From NCBI GenBank assembly GCA_029224185.1, contig CM055188.1, positions 32,733,642 to 32,797,641 of the forward strand: a stretch of DNA of 64,000 bases. Reading direction: 5' to 3'. The position numbers were made by a program, and so were the translations under genes. The DNA comes from Karalla daura. Taxonomy: Eukaryota; Chordata; Actinopteri; Chaetodontiformes; Leiognathidae. Under the pieces are notes generated by a model, which was not told the DNA's origin, made no database searches, and saw only the letters and a list, made by a program, of their open reading frames with translations. Positions 49,301 through 61,216 of the stretch are shown here, piece by piece (within the stretch, counting starts at the first letter, position 1; each line of letters opens with the position of its first letter).

Positions 49301-49484
49301 TCTATTTGACTGACAGGTGACCACCTGTCAGGTGAGGGTCAGCAGTTTCATTCATCACACTCATATGCAGCCCAATAATCCAATGCAGCCCTCCTCGGCT
49401 TGGTTCAAATCTCTGAACTCAAGCATTACAAAGTTCTAGTGGGGGAAATAAATACCCCGGATTAGTTTAAAGACATTACAAAAA

Positions 49485-52109
49485 CCCAGAGAATTTGGCG
49501 GATTAGATCTGCCAAATTTCCACCACTATTTCTCAGCTGATAGACTCTAGTATATCGTAAAATGGATCGCACATGACCCATTGCGTGTATTCTGCAAGCG
49601 TATTGCAGAAAAATCCAGTCTCTGACTTACCATTCATCAGTAACACTATTAAACAGCACAGGTGCATGGAAAACCACAACATAGATGCCTCTCTGATAGC
49701 CTGGTGGGAATTCCTCAAAATCGCAGGGTGTTCACTTACTCCATGCGGTGTTGCACCCACCTGGAACAACCCGGACATCCCTCAGGTTTCAAAACTACTG
49801 AACTGCTCCTCACTGAAGCCAAAGGGGATAACACATCTGACAGGAACTTCACCCCATTCCTTGACCTAGTGACGGAATATGGCCTCAACAAAAATAGTTT
49901 TCTAGAACATTTACAACTTTAATCTATAATCCAGACCAAATTTAAAATTAGTACCACGCATTTACCCAGTTTTACAAATCTCCCTGGTAGTCGAAAATAT
50001 ACCCAACTGATCACCCCGAAAGCTACTAATCAAAATATATACTCTGTTAACAAAACTAACTGCTCAATCACCCTTACTCCGAACCACGAATTCTGGAGGC
50101 AGATCTGCCTTAACACCTTCAGAGTGACACAACCAAATTTGCAGCTCATACGATATAAAATCCTCCATAGAACACATTACACGGGATGAAGGATGTTCAA
50201 AATGGGCCTTGCGCGATCCAACACCTGAGCGCATTGTGAAGATAGCACACGATATCACTACCTGCATGCCATATGGCAATGCACACCAGTTTATTAGTTC
50301 TGGCAGAGGGTTTGCAAAGACCTATCTGTGCGCCTTGGGCCCCCTATACGGTCCTCACCATCACTCTGTGTGCAAAGGAAACTATCCTCATGAATTGGAA
50401 AGATAAAAAGAAATTAAGCGTATCCCAGGACAATAACTACATTCAAGGATAAATCTTCATGGAGAGAATATCTGCCTCCTCCAGAAACCACATGGCTGAA
50501 CTGGTCCCTGATCTGGACCCCTTTCAGTAACAGCGACTAGGGTGGGGGCCTGGGACCAGGCTGTGTGCTGTCTCATAGTGATGGTGGGCCATCATGCTGT
50601 GGATGCACACCGGCTCAGCTGACATAGTGAGCCCGGCACGGGGCTCTTTGTAACACTGTGGGACTGCTCGGTGGGGTTGCTGTGGGGGAGGGCGGGGTTG
50701 GGTGCTCTCCTGTCATACCTTGTTTGCGAGTTTGCAGGCTGGGGGTTCTGGGTGGGGTCAGGCTGACTTACGGTAGTGGATGGATCCGGGGCCTGGGTCC
50801 TGTGCACCGGAGCTGCACGTTGCCCTTCGGTGGTGGGCCCTGACAGTCACAGGGGGGCTTGCCCCCACCTCCCGGCCCGCCCTCTGAGGGGGTTTGGGGT
50901 GGGCCTACTCAGGGCACCTTTGCGTCACCACTGCTGAGGGACGGTCTGGTGCACGTGTTGGGGTTGGTGTTTGCTGTGCCAGGGGGCCCTGGCTATGTTC
51001 ATGCCCTGGTGGGGGTGGCACCGCCCCCCCCCCCCACCGGCAGGGGCAAGTGGCGCTCTGGATCCACTGTCCACGCCCTCCACTCCAGGGAAGCCCAGGT
51101 CTGGCCAGGTGGGCGGGTCGCACAGGGCCCGTGTGGATAGGGGGCTTAGCTAGTTAGTTAGTTCCTCTGGGCGGAGCGGCCCTGACTTCTCCTGGGCTGG
51201 GCCAGGTGGCGAGGACGCACCAGGGGCCAGGACTCCTCGTGGCACTCCCACCCACCACACTCACAGCACCCCCAACACACACTCGTGTGGGGGGCCATGG
51301 GGGGCAGCGGTCTCCCAGCCCCCCTGATTTTAAAAGCACATCAGACAAACTCTCGGTACACAGCACTAGCTCTTGGAGGAGGGGATACAGGGAGGGGAGG
51401 ACTGGCCCCCCGACCCGACCCCCCTCCAAATTTAATTGCACTTTTAGACACCTAGGGTTAACTGAAGCCTAGTGACAAACATCACCGATGTAGTTCTGCA
51501 TGAAGGCATGCGCACAGGTGTAACCACGCACATAAGGAACCTCTCACCCACCTGCTGCACACACTCACTCACTCACTCACGCACGCACGCACATACACAC
51601 ACACACACATAAACGCACACACACACATAAACGCACACACAGCATTGTGTTGCAATGTTAGGTTGAGTGTTGTCTTTGCTTGTCATTGTGGTTCCATCCG
51701 TTATGCTACAGAGCTGTTGCAGCTCTTGCCTGTCAGTTGTTGCTGTCTGCTGTTGCTGCTGTCCCTCTCTTTCCTCCTCTCCTCTCTGCAGCTGCTGGCG
51801 GCAGTGAGAATGGGAACAACAGTATCTGTTGCTGTCGCTCCCACTGTTGCTGCTACAAAAGCAACTCAGCTGTTGCCCGACGTGACTGCAGCTGCTCCTG
51901 CTGATGCTGCTGTTATGTCTGTTGTGTTGCCGTCTGTTGTCTGTCATTGTTTGTTTCTTTTGTGTCTTTTGTCTCCTGTTGTCTCCCCTCTCTCCCTCTT
52001 ACCTGCTCTCCTCTCTTCCCCCTCTTTCTTGTGCACCCCTTCTCGCTCCCCCGGTTAACATTAGTATACATTAATAAAATTTACTATGCTTGAAAAAGAA
52101 AAAAAAAAC
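49485..52109 (+). mobile_element. Degenerate 5'-truncated L1-like LINE (ORF2 3' end, GC-rich 3' UTR, A-tail)
   Basis: Translations of 49490-50450 in shifting + frames give L1 ORF2 C-terminal signatures: GGLDLPNFHHY near 49498, a WWEFLKI block near 49710, and YKILHRTHYTG near 50150. Several stops and frameshifts show it is dead. A GC-rich 3' UTR-like stretch (50520-51470) follows, then CA and GTT/CTG-rich sequence. It ends with AATAAA near 52073 and an A-rich tail at 52094-52108. No target-site duplication was found by eye, so the left limit is approximate. Confidence 0.65.
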
Positions 52110-52179
52110 GTCTGATTATGATTTGAATCAAGACATGTTTGTGAAAGTGGACACACAATCCATGCAATCACCAATAGTC

Positions 52180-52400
52180 TTTAATCAACGATGAATCAGA
52201 CAGTGTTTACCGTGTTGGTACGGCCTGGTTATATGGATCAGTGGGTGTGGTCAAAATGTATCTCTGTCACTTGCTCCTCCACAGCTCCGCCCTCTCATCT
52301 AAATATGGTCTCTACTGGCTCCAAAGATTCAAGATGGCAGCGCCCAGTGAGCCAAACTCCTGGCTTCAAAAACAACTCTTCACAAAGGTTCGGAGCTTGG
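52180..52400 (+). repeat. Dispersed repeat fragment downstream of the L1-like element
   Basis: The stretch around ctccaaagattcaagatggc (about 52318-52337) and the following aactcttcacaaag match the second half of the repeat at 56970-57075. Confidence 0.4.
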
Positions 52401-53157
52401 ATGTGAGACAACGCAATATGATACAATGTGATGGTAAGGTATGACATGATGCGATATGGTATAGCTCACTAAGGTATGGTACGGTGCAATACAACAAGAT
52501 AAAATAAGTCAACACAAGCCTTTGTTCTAAACTGAGGAAATTAGCATTCTTTCAGTGGCAAAGAAAACATTAGACATTAGAAATGAAAAATACAATATGT
52601 GCCCATCACTAACCGCTTTTTGTGTCCCATTTGTCCTGCTTAGAATATTTCACTATAAAAATAAAACATTAGAAAAACTCTTTCACCACCAACTTTATTC
52701 ACTTTAACTCTGTTTCCAACTTCCAAACCATAGGACACGGGCATATTAACTTGACAAAGAAAAAGAGTGAAAAAGAGTGAAAATCACAAGATGCTTCAGT
52801 TTTGAAAGGTGCTCTAGAACAATTAAATTATCTAATATTATTTTTATTTACTTCCTTTAACTATTCTTCCAAAGATTCGTTAAAAGATGTGTGCCTTTAT
52901 CTTGACAGATGTGTTGCTTATACAGACACAGGTTTGGACCACATTTTAATTTCTCCTGATTTGTTAAGTGTGAAAAACAAAATGTCATGGTGTTTAGAAA
53001 TAATAAGCTTATAAAAAATGGGGTCAAATACTTGCTTGAGTGATTATGAAGAGAAAAATAAGCTGCATGTTCCACCTTGTTAAGTCAACAAGCTTCACCC
53101 AATCACACACATTCACTTGTTGACAAAGAAAGTTTGGTTGTCTTTTGATCTATTTTA

Positions 53158-53159
53158 TA

Positions 53160-53238
<79 letters not shown>

Positions 53239-53247
53239 ATCTATCTA

Positions 53248-53305
<58 letters not shown>
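53158..53305. repeat. (ATCT)n/(TA)n alternating microsatellite
   Basis: Two ATCT blocks and two TA blocks alternate over 150 bp. Confidence 0.9.
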
Positions 53306-53310
<5 letters not shown>

Positions 53311-53590
53311 ATATCTAAGTGACTCATTTGCAAATGAAACGGATACAAACTGACAACATAAGCCGCAAAATGTGGAGTCTGGACTGAAAAGAAACTGCAA
53401 TTCAGGAACAAATGGCTCTAAGGTCTGAAATGCTGCTTAATCCCAGAGAAACATAAACACTTCTTCAGACGGAGAAATAACTTTTCTTGACACAAAAACA
53501 CAGCTGGTGACCCAGGATGATCTTGTGTCCCCCCCCTCCGTGTCCGTCCCACACAGACACACAGAGAAAATAGCACCAAGGACTTTTCTC

Positions 53591-53692
<102 letters not shown>

Positions 53693-54572
53693 ATGCATAA
53701 CTTTGTTGATTTGTTGTGAGACAGCTTGAGTAAAGACGATACTGCTTCAAAAGACCCTCCTGCATTAGAGAAATGATTTCTTTCACTCTCAAAACACTTT
53801 TAAAACCTCACAACTAAAAAAAAGGAAAATCAGAAATGTGCAAAAGAAACACAATAAAAGTCCAGAAAGGTATATCCCGCTGTGAGGGACAAAAGTTTCT
53901 ATCTCAGTTAATCGGACACACACACACACACCACACACACACGCGCGCATGCACACACAGACATTTTCTGCATTTCACTGTCATCTAAAGACCTTCTTGT
54001 TTACACAGGTGTAGTATTTTTTCCTTGTGCATACTTTATCTTGTGTTTTCTTTTGGTTTCAAACTGTAGAGCATGTTGTTACTGCTGTCTAAATAAACTC
54101 AGTGTGTTTACTTACTTAATGGTTTGCTTATTTACATTGATCCCTTTTTGGGGTATGTGGTGTGATTCAAAATAAAAAATACAAATCAGAAGGTGTACCA
54201 ACTCTTCCCTCTCCAAACTTTGACTTTGATTTGGTCATGGCTCTGGCTGACTTTTCTTCTTTGTTTTTTACAGATGAATTTGATTTTTCAGAACTGCTTT
54301 ACACCTCAGTTAGTCCTTTATCAGACCAGCTTCATATCACTGCATGGAGTTGCTTAGACTTTTGTTACACTTTCACTTTGTGGCCAGCTGGGGGCAGTGC
54401 AGGGCTGTGTGGCTGGGATACAGTGTTCAACCATGTGAAAATGCTCATTTGCTTTGTGACAATGTAATCTAATGTAAAATTTAGTTTTGTCTAATACAGA
54501 TAGAAAAACACATTTTCAATTATACATTATTAAAAAAAGCTTGTGTTCTTTTTTAAGATTCCATGGTAAGTG

Positions 54573-54725
54573 ATATAGAATAGTGGTATAGAATAGTGGT
54601 ATAGAATAGTGGTATAGAATAGTGGTATAGAATAGTGATATAGAATAGTGATATAGAAGAGTGGTATAGAATAGTGGTATAGAATAGTGGTATAGAATAG
54701 TGATATAGAAGAGTGGTATAGAATA
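54573..54725. repeat. 13-bp tandem repeat (tatagaatagtgg)
   Basis: About 11.7 copies with G/A and T/G variants (gtgg, gtga, agagtgg) arranged in a higher-order pattern. Confidence 0.85.
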
Positions 54726-56214
54726 ACGTATAACAGAACAATACAGAGATGGGGAGCTACAGGCAAAACAAAATTACAGGAGCCTCTTGTGCATTTACAT
54801 TAACTTTAACATCTGTATTTAATTTGGCTAACATGAGAAACCAAGTCTTTTCTGGTGCAGATTCTAAGTGTGTCCTGCAAACGCCACTGTTGCAACGCTC
54901 ATGCTGTGTAATAAAACAATGCCTAATGCAAACAGTCATGTGGAAACTACCTTCATATTTGCTAAACAAATTTTAATTTCAGTTTGAGTTTTGCCCTGGT
55001 TCGTTCACAGAGCTGTGGAGATAATGCACAGCTACTACGTCCAGAGTCAAATTCCTTCGGATAAAAAGATAAAGTAAACTGACCATTTGTCGTCCACTGC
55101 AGCAGGCTGATATCCACCTGGATGTTCTTGTGACATTGTTCTTCAGCTTTTCTTTATATTACCAATTTACTGCTGTTGAGGTCACAGCTGCTCTGACTGT
55201 GAATCTCCCAGAGAAAACCGCACAACAAGTACAAGATGTTGAACAAATTATTATACTGGTGGTTAATAAATCATCCCGGCAGCCTCTATCAAAGAGGAGC
55301 TGCGCAGGTTTACTGGAGTTCACAGCTGTCTCCAGATCTGGAGCAGACCTCCTCTTCCTGAATATGCATGAGGAATTTGACTTTTGTCTCATATTGTTTA
55401 CATTCATTTGTACTCATTACCGTTAACTGACAAGTATCCTTATGTATTCCAGACTTGTTTGCCTTAAATCATAGGACATAAAATTCAAACAGCATAAGAA
55501 TTATATGTACTGGCTTATAACAACAATATAAACTCCATAAAATCAATGTTTTTCACATAATTTAACAAACACTGATCACACTGTTTACATAGGTAGTTGT
55601 AAATTTGACACAGCCACCTATAAACATTTAGGACAAAGTGATTCTTTTGAGAAAAAAGATGGACATATAGATCCATCTGTGTTGAATTTATGTGTTAATA
55701 TGTACATATAAAATGTGTTAATTGTTAACCAGTCAACTGTTTGAACCCTGGTTAATGCACTGAGTCGACACCTAGTTAAACAATTGACTGTAGCTCTCAC
55801 AGACATCAAGAGGCCATCCACTGAACAGGAAGGTGTGGAGGAAGATTCACCTGTCTGAAGATGAGAGAAGGTGAGATTCCTCTTGTTTCTCTTGGTTGTA
55901 TGCTGTGATACATAACTGTGATAAATAGCTGGAGAGGATGATTCACACCCTGCACCATCGTTATCCTCCCATCATAGTGTAGCTCTGTGAAACAATGTGA
56001 TAAATAATCATAGATTTAACGTGTATGTGTGTGTGTGTGTGTCCAGTACTGCAGCCCAGCACCCATACTCATATGTTTAATACTTCACTCTACAATGTTA
56101 CTGAAAACCTTTAGTGATGATTTACATCAAATAACAATCTATGGAAGTAATGTATATAAAGTGATATAATGTCCATATATTGATTTGGAAAGATTATGGT
56201 TTTTTGTTTTTTTT

Positions 56215-56430
56215 TTCACATTGAAGGGACACTGTGTAGCTGTTACCCCCACCTAGTGGTAAAATCATGTGTTGCACTCCAACCAATAGGTCACAGTAGC
56301 TCTTCCGTCTCTCAAAGCCTCTGTGTATCAAGAAGCATCTCTCTCTGATCTTCTCCTGATCTCCCCTTCTTGGTCCCTCGCCGGCAGCTGTAGTTTTAAG
56401 ATGGCCAACCGTTATGGCGCTGCCCTGCTA
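56215..56430 (+). repeat. Dispersed repeat with gggacactgtgtagc start
   Basis: Begins aagggacactgtgtagctgt with a cacctagtggt motif, a pattern common in short non-autonomous fish repeats. No coding potential is visible. Confidence 0.35.
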
Positions 56431-56759
56431 GCATACTGTCACATGTATAAGCCAATCTAAAAATGTTCCATGTATGAGAATGTGTTATTATCAGAGGTCA
56501 TAATACACCATTCATGTTAAAAATCACTAAATTTGCTTATTTCCTGTTTAATTCTGGCAGAGCCTCATCTCCGATTGCACAATCCGATGCAAATAAGGCT
56601 GACCATGTGCTCAAACCCTTTTAATGAATGACTTTCTTTAGGATCACTTTCCATAGAGTTGGTAATGTATTTCATGTATGCAACATGTTTAGTTCCACTG
56701 ATTGGACACTAGAGTGGGAGTGACCTGTAATACCACAAAGATCCACTAGGATTGTGGTT

Positions 56760-57080
56760 CCAGTACACACCCAGTCAACAAACGTCATTTTCAGTCATGA
56801 AATACTTATTCTGTACATTTTTTTTCACAACTCCTAACAGTTTCAACAGCTAAAGTTTCTTATGCCAGAGAGTAATCTGATGGTCAATCTGAAAATAATT
56901 CCATGATTACTTAGATATTAGATCTTAAAGAAACCAGCCCTTAACAAACCAATGGGTTTGCTCTTTTCCAGTCTTCTCATCCAAATACCTACAGTTTCTT
57001 CTGGCTTCAAAAACTCAAGATGGCGGCACCCACCTACCCACTCCTAGTTTCACAAACAGCTCTTCACAAACCAGCAGGTG
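56760..57080 (+). repeat. Dispersed repeat, copy 2 (long form)
   Basis: The first half resembles 49130-49300. The second half (ctggcttcaaaaactcaaga, then ATGGCGGC) resembles 52305-52385. The two halves are adjacent here but separated by the L1-like element at the other locus. Confidence 0.45.
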
Positions 57081-57416
57081 GCGTCACAGAGGGTCAGGTG
57101 CTTGGCTGTAACACAACAACTAGGAGTGTGTTTGCTGGCACCTTGGAACATAACAAACATGCATGTGCTCATAGCACCAAGATGGTGCCATTATTGAAAG
57201 GGCGGTCCAGTTTGTTTTTGTTTTGTTTCATTCATGTTACTTTACTTGTGAACAATAAAGGGAGGTTGTGAAGTGGTGATGTGCAACTATCCTCTCAAGT
57301 AACCATGACTGACCTCAGCTTCAATACAGCTCGAGCTCCCTTTTTGTTGGTCTCCTTGGTGAAAGTTGATTATAGTGCTTTCTCACCTTAAACTGTGTGC
57401 AGTGTGAGATCATGGA

Positions 57417-57900
57417 TTAAAGTGCATGTGGTGCTGTGTTAAAAGTAACCCCTAGAGGCATGTTGAGCATTGTCATGGTCCTTGCCTCCTCCCTAATAGA
57501 GGAGGGAACTGGAGGAGGAGCTGCAGAGGCATGAAGAGGAGGTGCAGTAGACAAAGAAGGAGCTGACAGACTGTTGACCTCTCTGTGACCAGACATGTTC
57601 ACCTCCACATGGAGGAGCTCAGAGCTCAGAGGAACCTTTTCTTCTTCCTTTGGCTGGTTATGAAGCAGGTGGTGACCTTGAACACGCCTGTGGAAACCAG
57701 GCAAGCCAAAGGACCTGGAGTACAATGAGCTGCTGGAACAAACTGCAGAGGGAGCTGTTGATGAAAACCACAGAGGAGGCTCGAGAGATGGAAGGACTCG
57801 CCAGTGAGTACAACTGACTGCTGGAGGAACACCAGGAGCTCCAGGCTGATGGAGGACGTCCTGTGGTCCTATTATTGATCCTAAACAAGTTGGAATCATT
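57417..57900 (+). pseudogene. Possible decayed coiled-coil gene or retrocopy remnant
   Basis: Two + strand stretches read as charged heptad-like protein (RRELEEELQRHEEEVQ near 57497-57550; RELLMKTTEEAREMEGLASE near 57750-57810) in different frames, interrupted by stops. No intact frame runs through, and I do not recognise the parent. It could also be chance glutamate-rich translation of GAG-rich DNA. Confidence 0.25.
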
Positions 57901-59365
57901 TTCACAGCCACTGCAACACACGCTTTAATTCCTATGACCCAACGTGTCACAGTGTGTATCACAAAACAAGGACTGCAGTAAACACTTGGGCTGATACTGA
58001 TGAAGAAGGCTCTAAAGGTTTTAGAAAGACATTAAATAAAGAATGTTTTTAAGCGCTGTGACCAAGAAGAGGTAGAGGTAACTGTGCAAGGACCAAATTC
58101 AATTCAAGCTCTGTAATAGTGGTAAACACACGCAACATATACTCGTAAAAACCTACATCATTCCATAGGAATTATTATCTTGTCATATTGTTATTTTGCA
58201 GAGATTTTTGGTACAATGTTCTCTGTTGTTATGCAGACCATCATTAAAATTTAACTGAGTCTATATATGTGTGTGTATCTTCCTTATGGTGTCTTCAAGA
58301 AGTTTCTACAATGTAGAAAGTAAAAAAAAACAGAATGGAATGGAAATGGAAAAAGCAGGCAGACCATGAACAGTAGCCTTTGCTACTGGTCCTGTACCAG
58401 TACAGTAGAGATGTACAGTATGTTTGGAGGTTGGAGACCTTGTTATCTCACTTTTACAATGATGTGATGTGAGCTACAGCTTTGAGAGGAAAAACAAAAC
58501 AGAGCAGCTCTCAGTGTGAGAGTGAGTGGAGACACTGGTAGGAGGAGGGACGATGCAAATGACCTCCAACAGAACATCATCTTCTGCGTCAGTCTCAGAA
58601 TCACACATTTCCTTGTTGGTCCTTGTTGGTTTCACATTTTTTGTTGTCACACAGACACACCTAATGTGTGTCTATTTGTGTGGAAATATTTATTTAAAAG
58701 TACTTGGAAAGAAAACTTTTCATGATCTGAGGGGGAGGGGCTTGTACCAGAACCCGCCCCTCTTGCACATGCGTGTTCAGAAGTACGTCAGTTGTCATGT
58801 GACTGTTGCATTTGAGGTCACGTTTGTTGTTTTACGTCTGTGAAAGATGCTTTGACACATTTCACTCAACTTGTTTTTCATTTCAAGTTTTTCTTTTTTT
58901 TTTTGGTACCGTGAAGGAGCTGGCAACTCAAATGCTTCCCAAATACACGGCCACACCATAAAGCCAATACTTATTACTTAATCACCACACTCAGAGATGG
59001 ACACCAAAACAGTATCTTTTGCAAGGAGACAAAGTGAAACTCACACAAAATAAGCTCTGTGAATGGCACCAGATACCAAATGGAAGGACTCTGGTTTGAG
59101 TTTCCTCCGAGAACAATGAGACAGAGGAAGGTGTGAAGAGGAGAGAGGCAGCAGTAAAATGTACCTGCAAACAAAACTTGTGTGAAAATGGATTAAGATA
59201 AAAGGCTCAGTAACGTAGACCCACAGCCTACTACAGGCTGTTTCACAGACTTTACAATGTGGCCTTGTAAGAAATTATCCAAAGATAAATGTATTGTTAC
59301 TGATTCTCGAAAACCCTAAAAGCTGCGACAATGACATTTTTAATGCCACAGAAGAACAAACATGT

Positions 59366-59513
59366 AAGTGTGTGTGTGTGTGTGTGTGTCTGTGTGTGTG
59401 TGTGTGTGTGCGCACCCCAAGATAAAGAACAACCCCCCCTCACAAGGGGTTACTTATCTGCTTTATCTGGCCAAACAGGCAAAACAGACTATGACCGTGT
59501 CTGTGTCTGTGTG

Positions 59514-59566
<53 letters not shown>

Positions 59567-59570
59567 GTGT
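59366..59570. repeat. Two (GT)n microsatellites
   Basis: GT tracts at 59368-59410 and 59510-59568 with 100 bp of unique sequence between. Confidence 0.9.
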
Positions 59571-60638
59571 CCAGCTCTGTGGGTTCTTGGGAAACGACTA
59601 GTTGTGTTAGTCTCCGTGGCCACTCCTCACAGAAACCTAATCGACTCTGCCCGTTCTCAGAGAGGGAGCTGGTACACTTCTCAGCAGCTTCAGGTAACAT
59701 GCACTTCTGTTCTTTAACCTCTAATTTCATGCCATAGTGTTTCTATTTCAGTCTGTTATTTATGCTATGTTATAGAGACAGTATTTGTGATGTAGAATTT
59801 TCCCACAGTCTACACTTAAAGCACATTGAATAGTTAAAGAGAATTACTATTTTGAAAATAGAGGTTTCTAACAAGTATTTGATTTTTGTTGAGGTTTGTT
59901 CCTGAGGATTGAAGAAAGGACTTTTTTATTGTTTATTGTTTATAGTTTCAATGTGGCTTGAGCATTTGTTCATTTTGGATTAACGTGAGTGTGTCTGTTG
60001 AAATAGAAGTATTTTGTGGATGAAAAACAAATTGTGAAAAAAGTACATGTTTAAAAACGTCTGTCTATGCAAAGTGGTCGTCTGCTCTTCCGGACACATA
60101 TGTTTCTGTCTGTTTTGTATCCACATCCTCCGCTGCCTGTTTAATCTGTAGCCATGCTCTAAATATTCAAATTCTCCTTGTGTAAAAACTTAGATATGCA
60201 GCCACAACCTGTACACTGCTGTGTAGTTGTGTAGTAATTTATATCATAGACATTTTTACTTGTTACTCTTTTAAACTCAACTATGTTTAGAAGGAAAACA
60301 GCACAGTTGACCAAAATTAATAGAAACAATAAAAGACATGACAATGCAGACCTCTGAAAACATCATCACTCTGGTAAGATGGAAAACTGCATTGTTTTGT
60401 ACATTGTTTTGAACAATGACAATAAGGTTTAATGTTATGTAATGTAATTTGATGTAAGCTAATGTAATGTAATGTAACCTAATGTAATCTACTCTCTTGA
60501 AGTCCTCCATGTCAGTTTAAGAGACAGCAGTGTGAAGAGTGAGAAAGTCTTGAATGGATGGAGGGAAGGAAGGATGGACTAGACAAACAATCACCAGGAT
60601 TTAGACTTAGACTGAACTTTAACTTTATTGATCCCTTT

Positions 60639-60672
60639 GGGTTAGGGTTAACCCTAACCCTAACCCTAACCC
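60639..60672. repeat. Head-to-head interstitial telomeric repeat
   Basis: GGGTTAGGGTTA joins directly to AACCCTAACCC and continues for two more CCCTAA units, making an inverted telomeric junction of 34 bp. It follows actttattgatccctttggg, a common retroposon-tail motif, about 0.55 kb before the second SLC6 gene. Confidence 0.8.
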
Positions 60673-61216
60673 AGATGAAAACAAAACAAAGATTTCTAAG
60701 ATGGATCATTTATCTTGTTTTACGACTTCCTTCACAACGTAAAATCTTAAATCAAACACCATGTCTTAGTGAAACTGCTGCATGGACTGATCATTTCACA
60801 TGTTTACCTTTTTCCTCAGATCTAGTGTTTTTTTCTCCTAGGCACCTCTGTTTTTGCAGTGTAATTGACCAGGTTTACTTTACCACAAGGATCTTGAAGT
60901 GAAATCAAAAGAGTCAACAATGGTCAAACAGTTTCAAAGACTAATTCTAACTTAAGTTTGAGCACCTTAAAAAAAACGTGTCATGCATCTATGATATGAG
61001 CTTCAAAAGTTTGATGTTATTGTGGAAAAGATTTCATTTGTAGTTGGATCAAAGTCAAATTAGCATCAGAACAAGGTGTGTGTGTGCATGTGTGTGTGTA
61101 TGTGTGTGTGTTGTGAAACTAACACTTCTGAATGAAGCCCTTTAAACTGAATGGGGCTCAGCCTTTCTCTCTCTCCCTGACAAAAGTGACTGATTCACTT
61201 CTTACTGAAGGTTGAA

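Noticed and set aside
49390..49420. tRNA-like B box (ggttcaaatc)
   Set aside because: No matching A box or cloverleaf in the preceding 70 bases.
50592..51472. CpG-island-like promoter and several open frames
   Set aside because: Better explained as the GC-rich 3' UTR of the L1-like element that ends in an A-tail near 52.1 kb.
57417..57962. 181-codon minus-strand frame
   Set aside because: Antisense to the GAG-rich stretch; the + strand shows the more plausible, broken coiled-coil signal.
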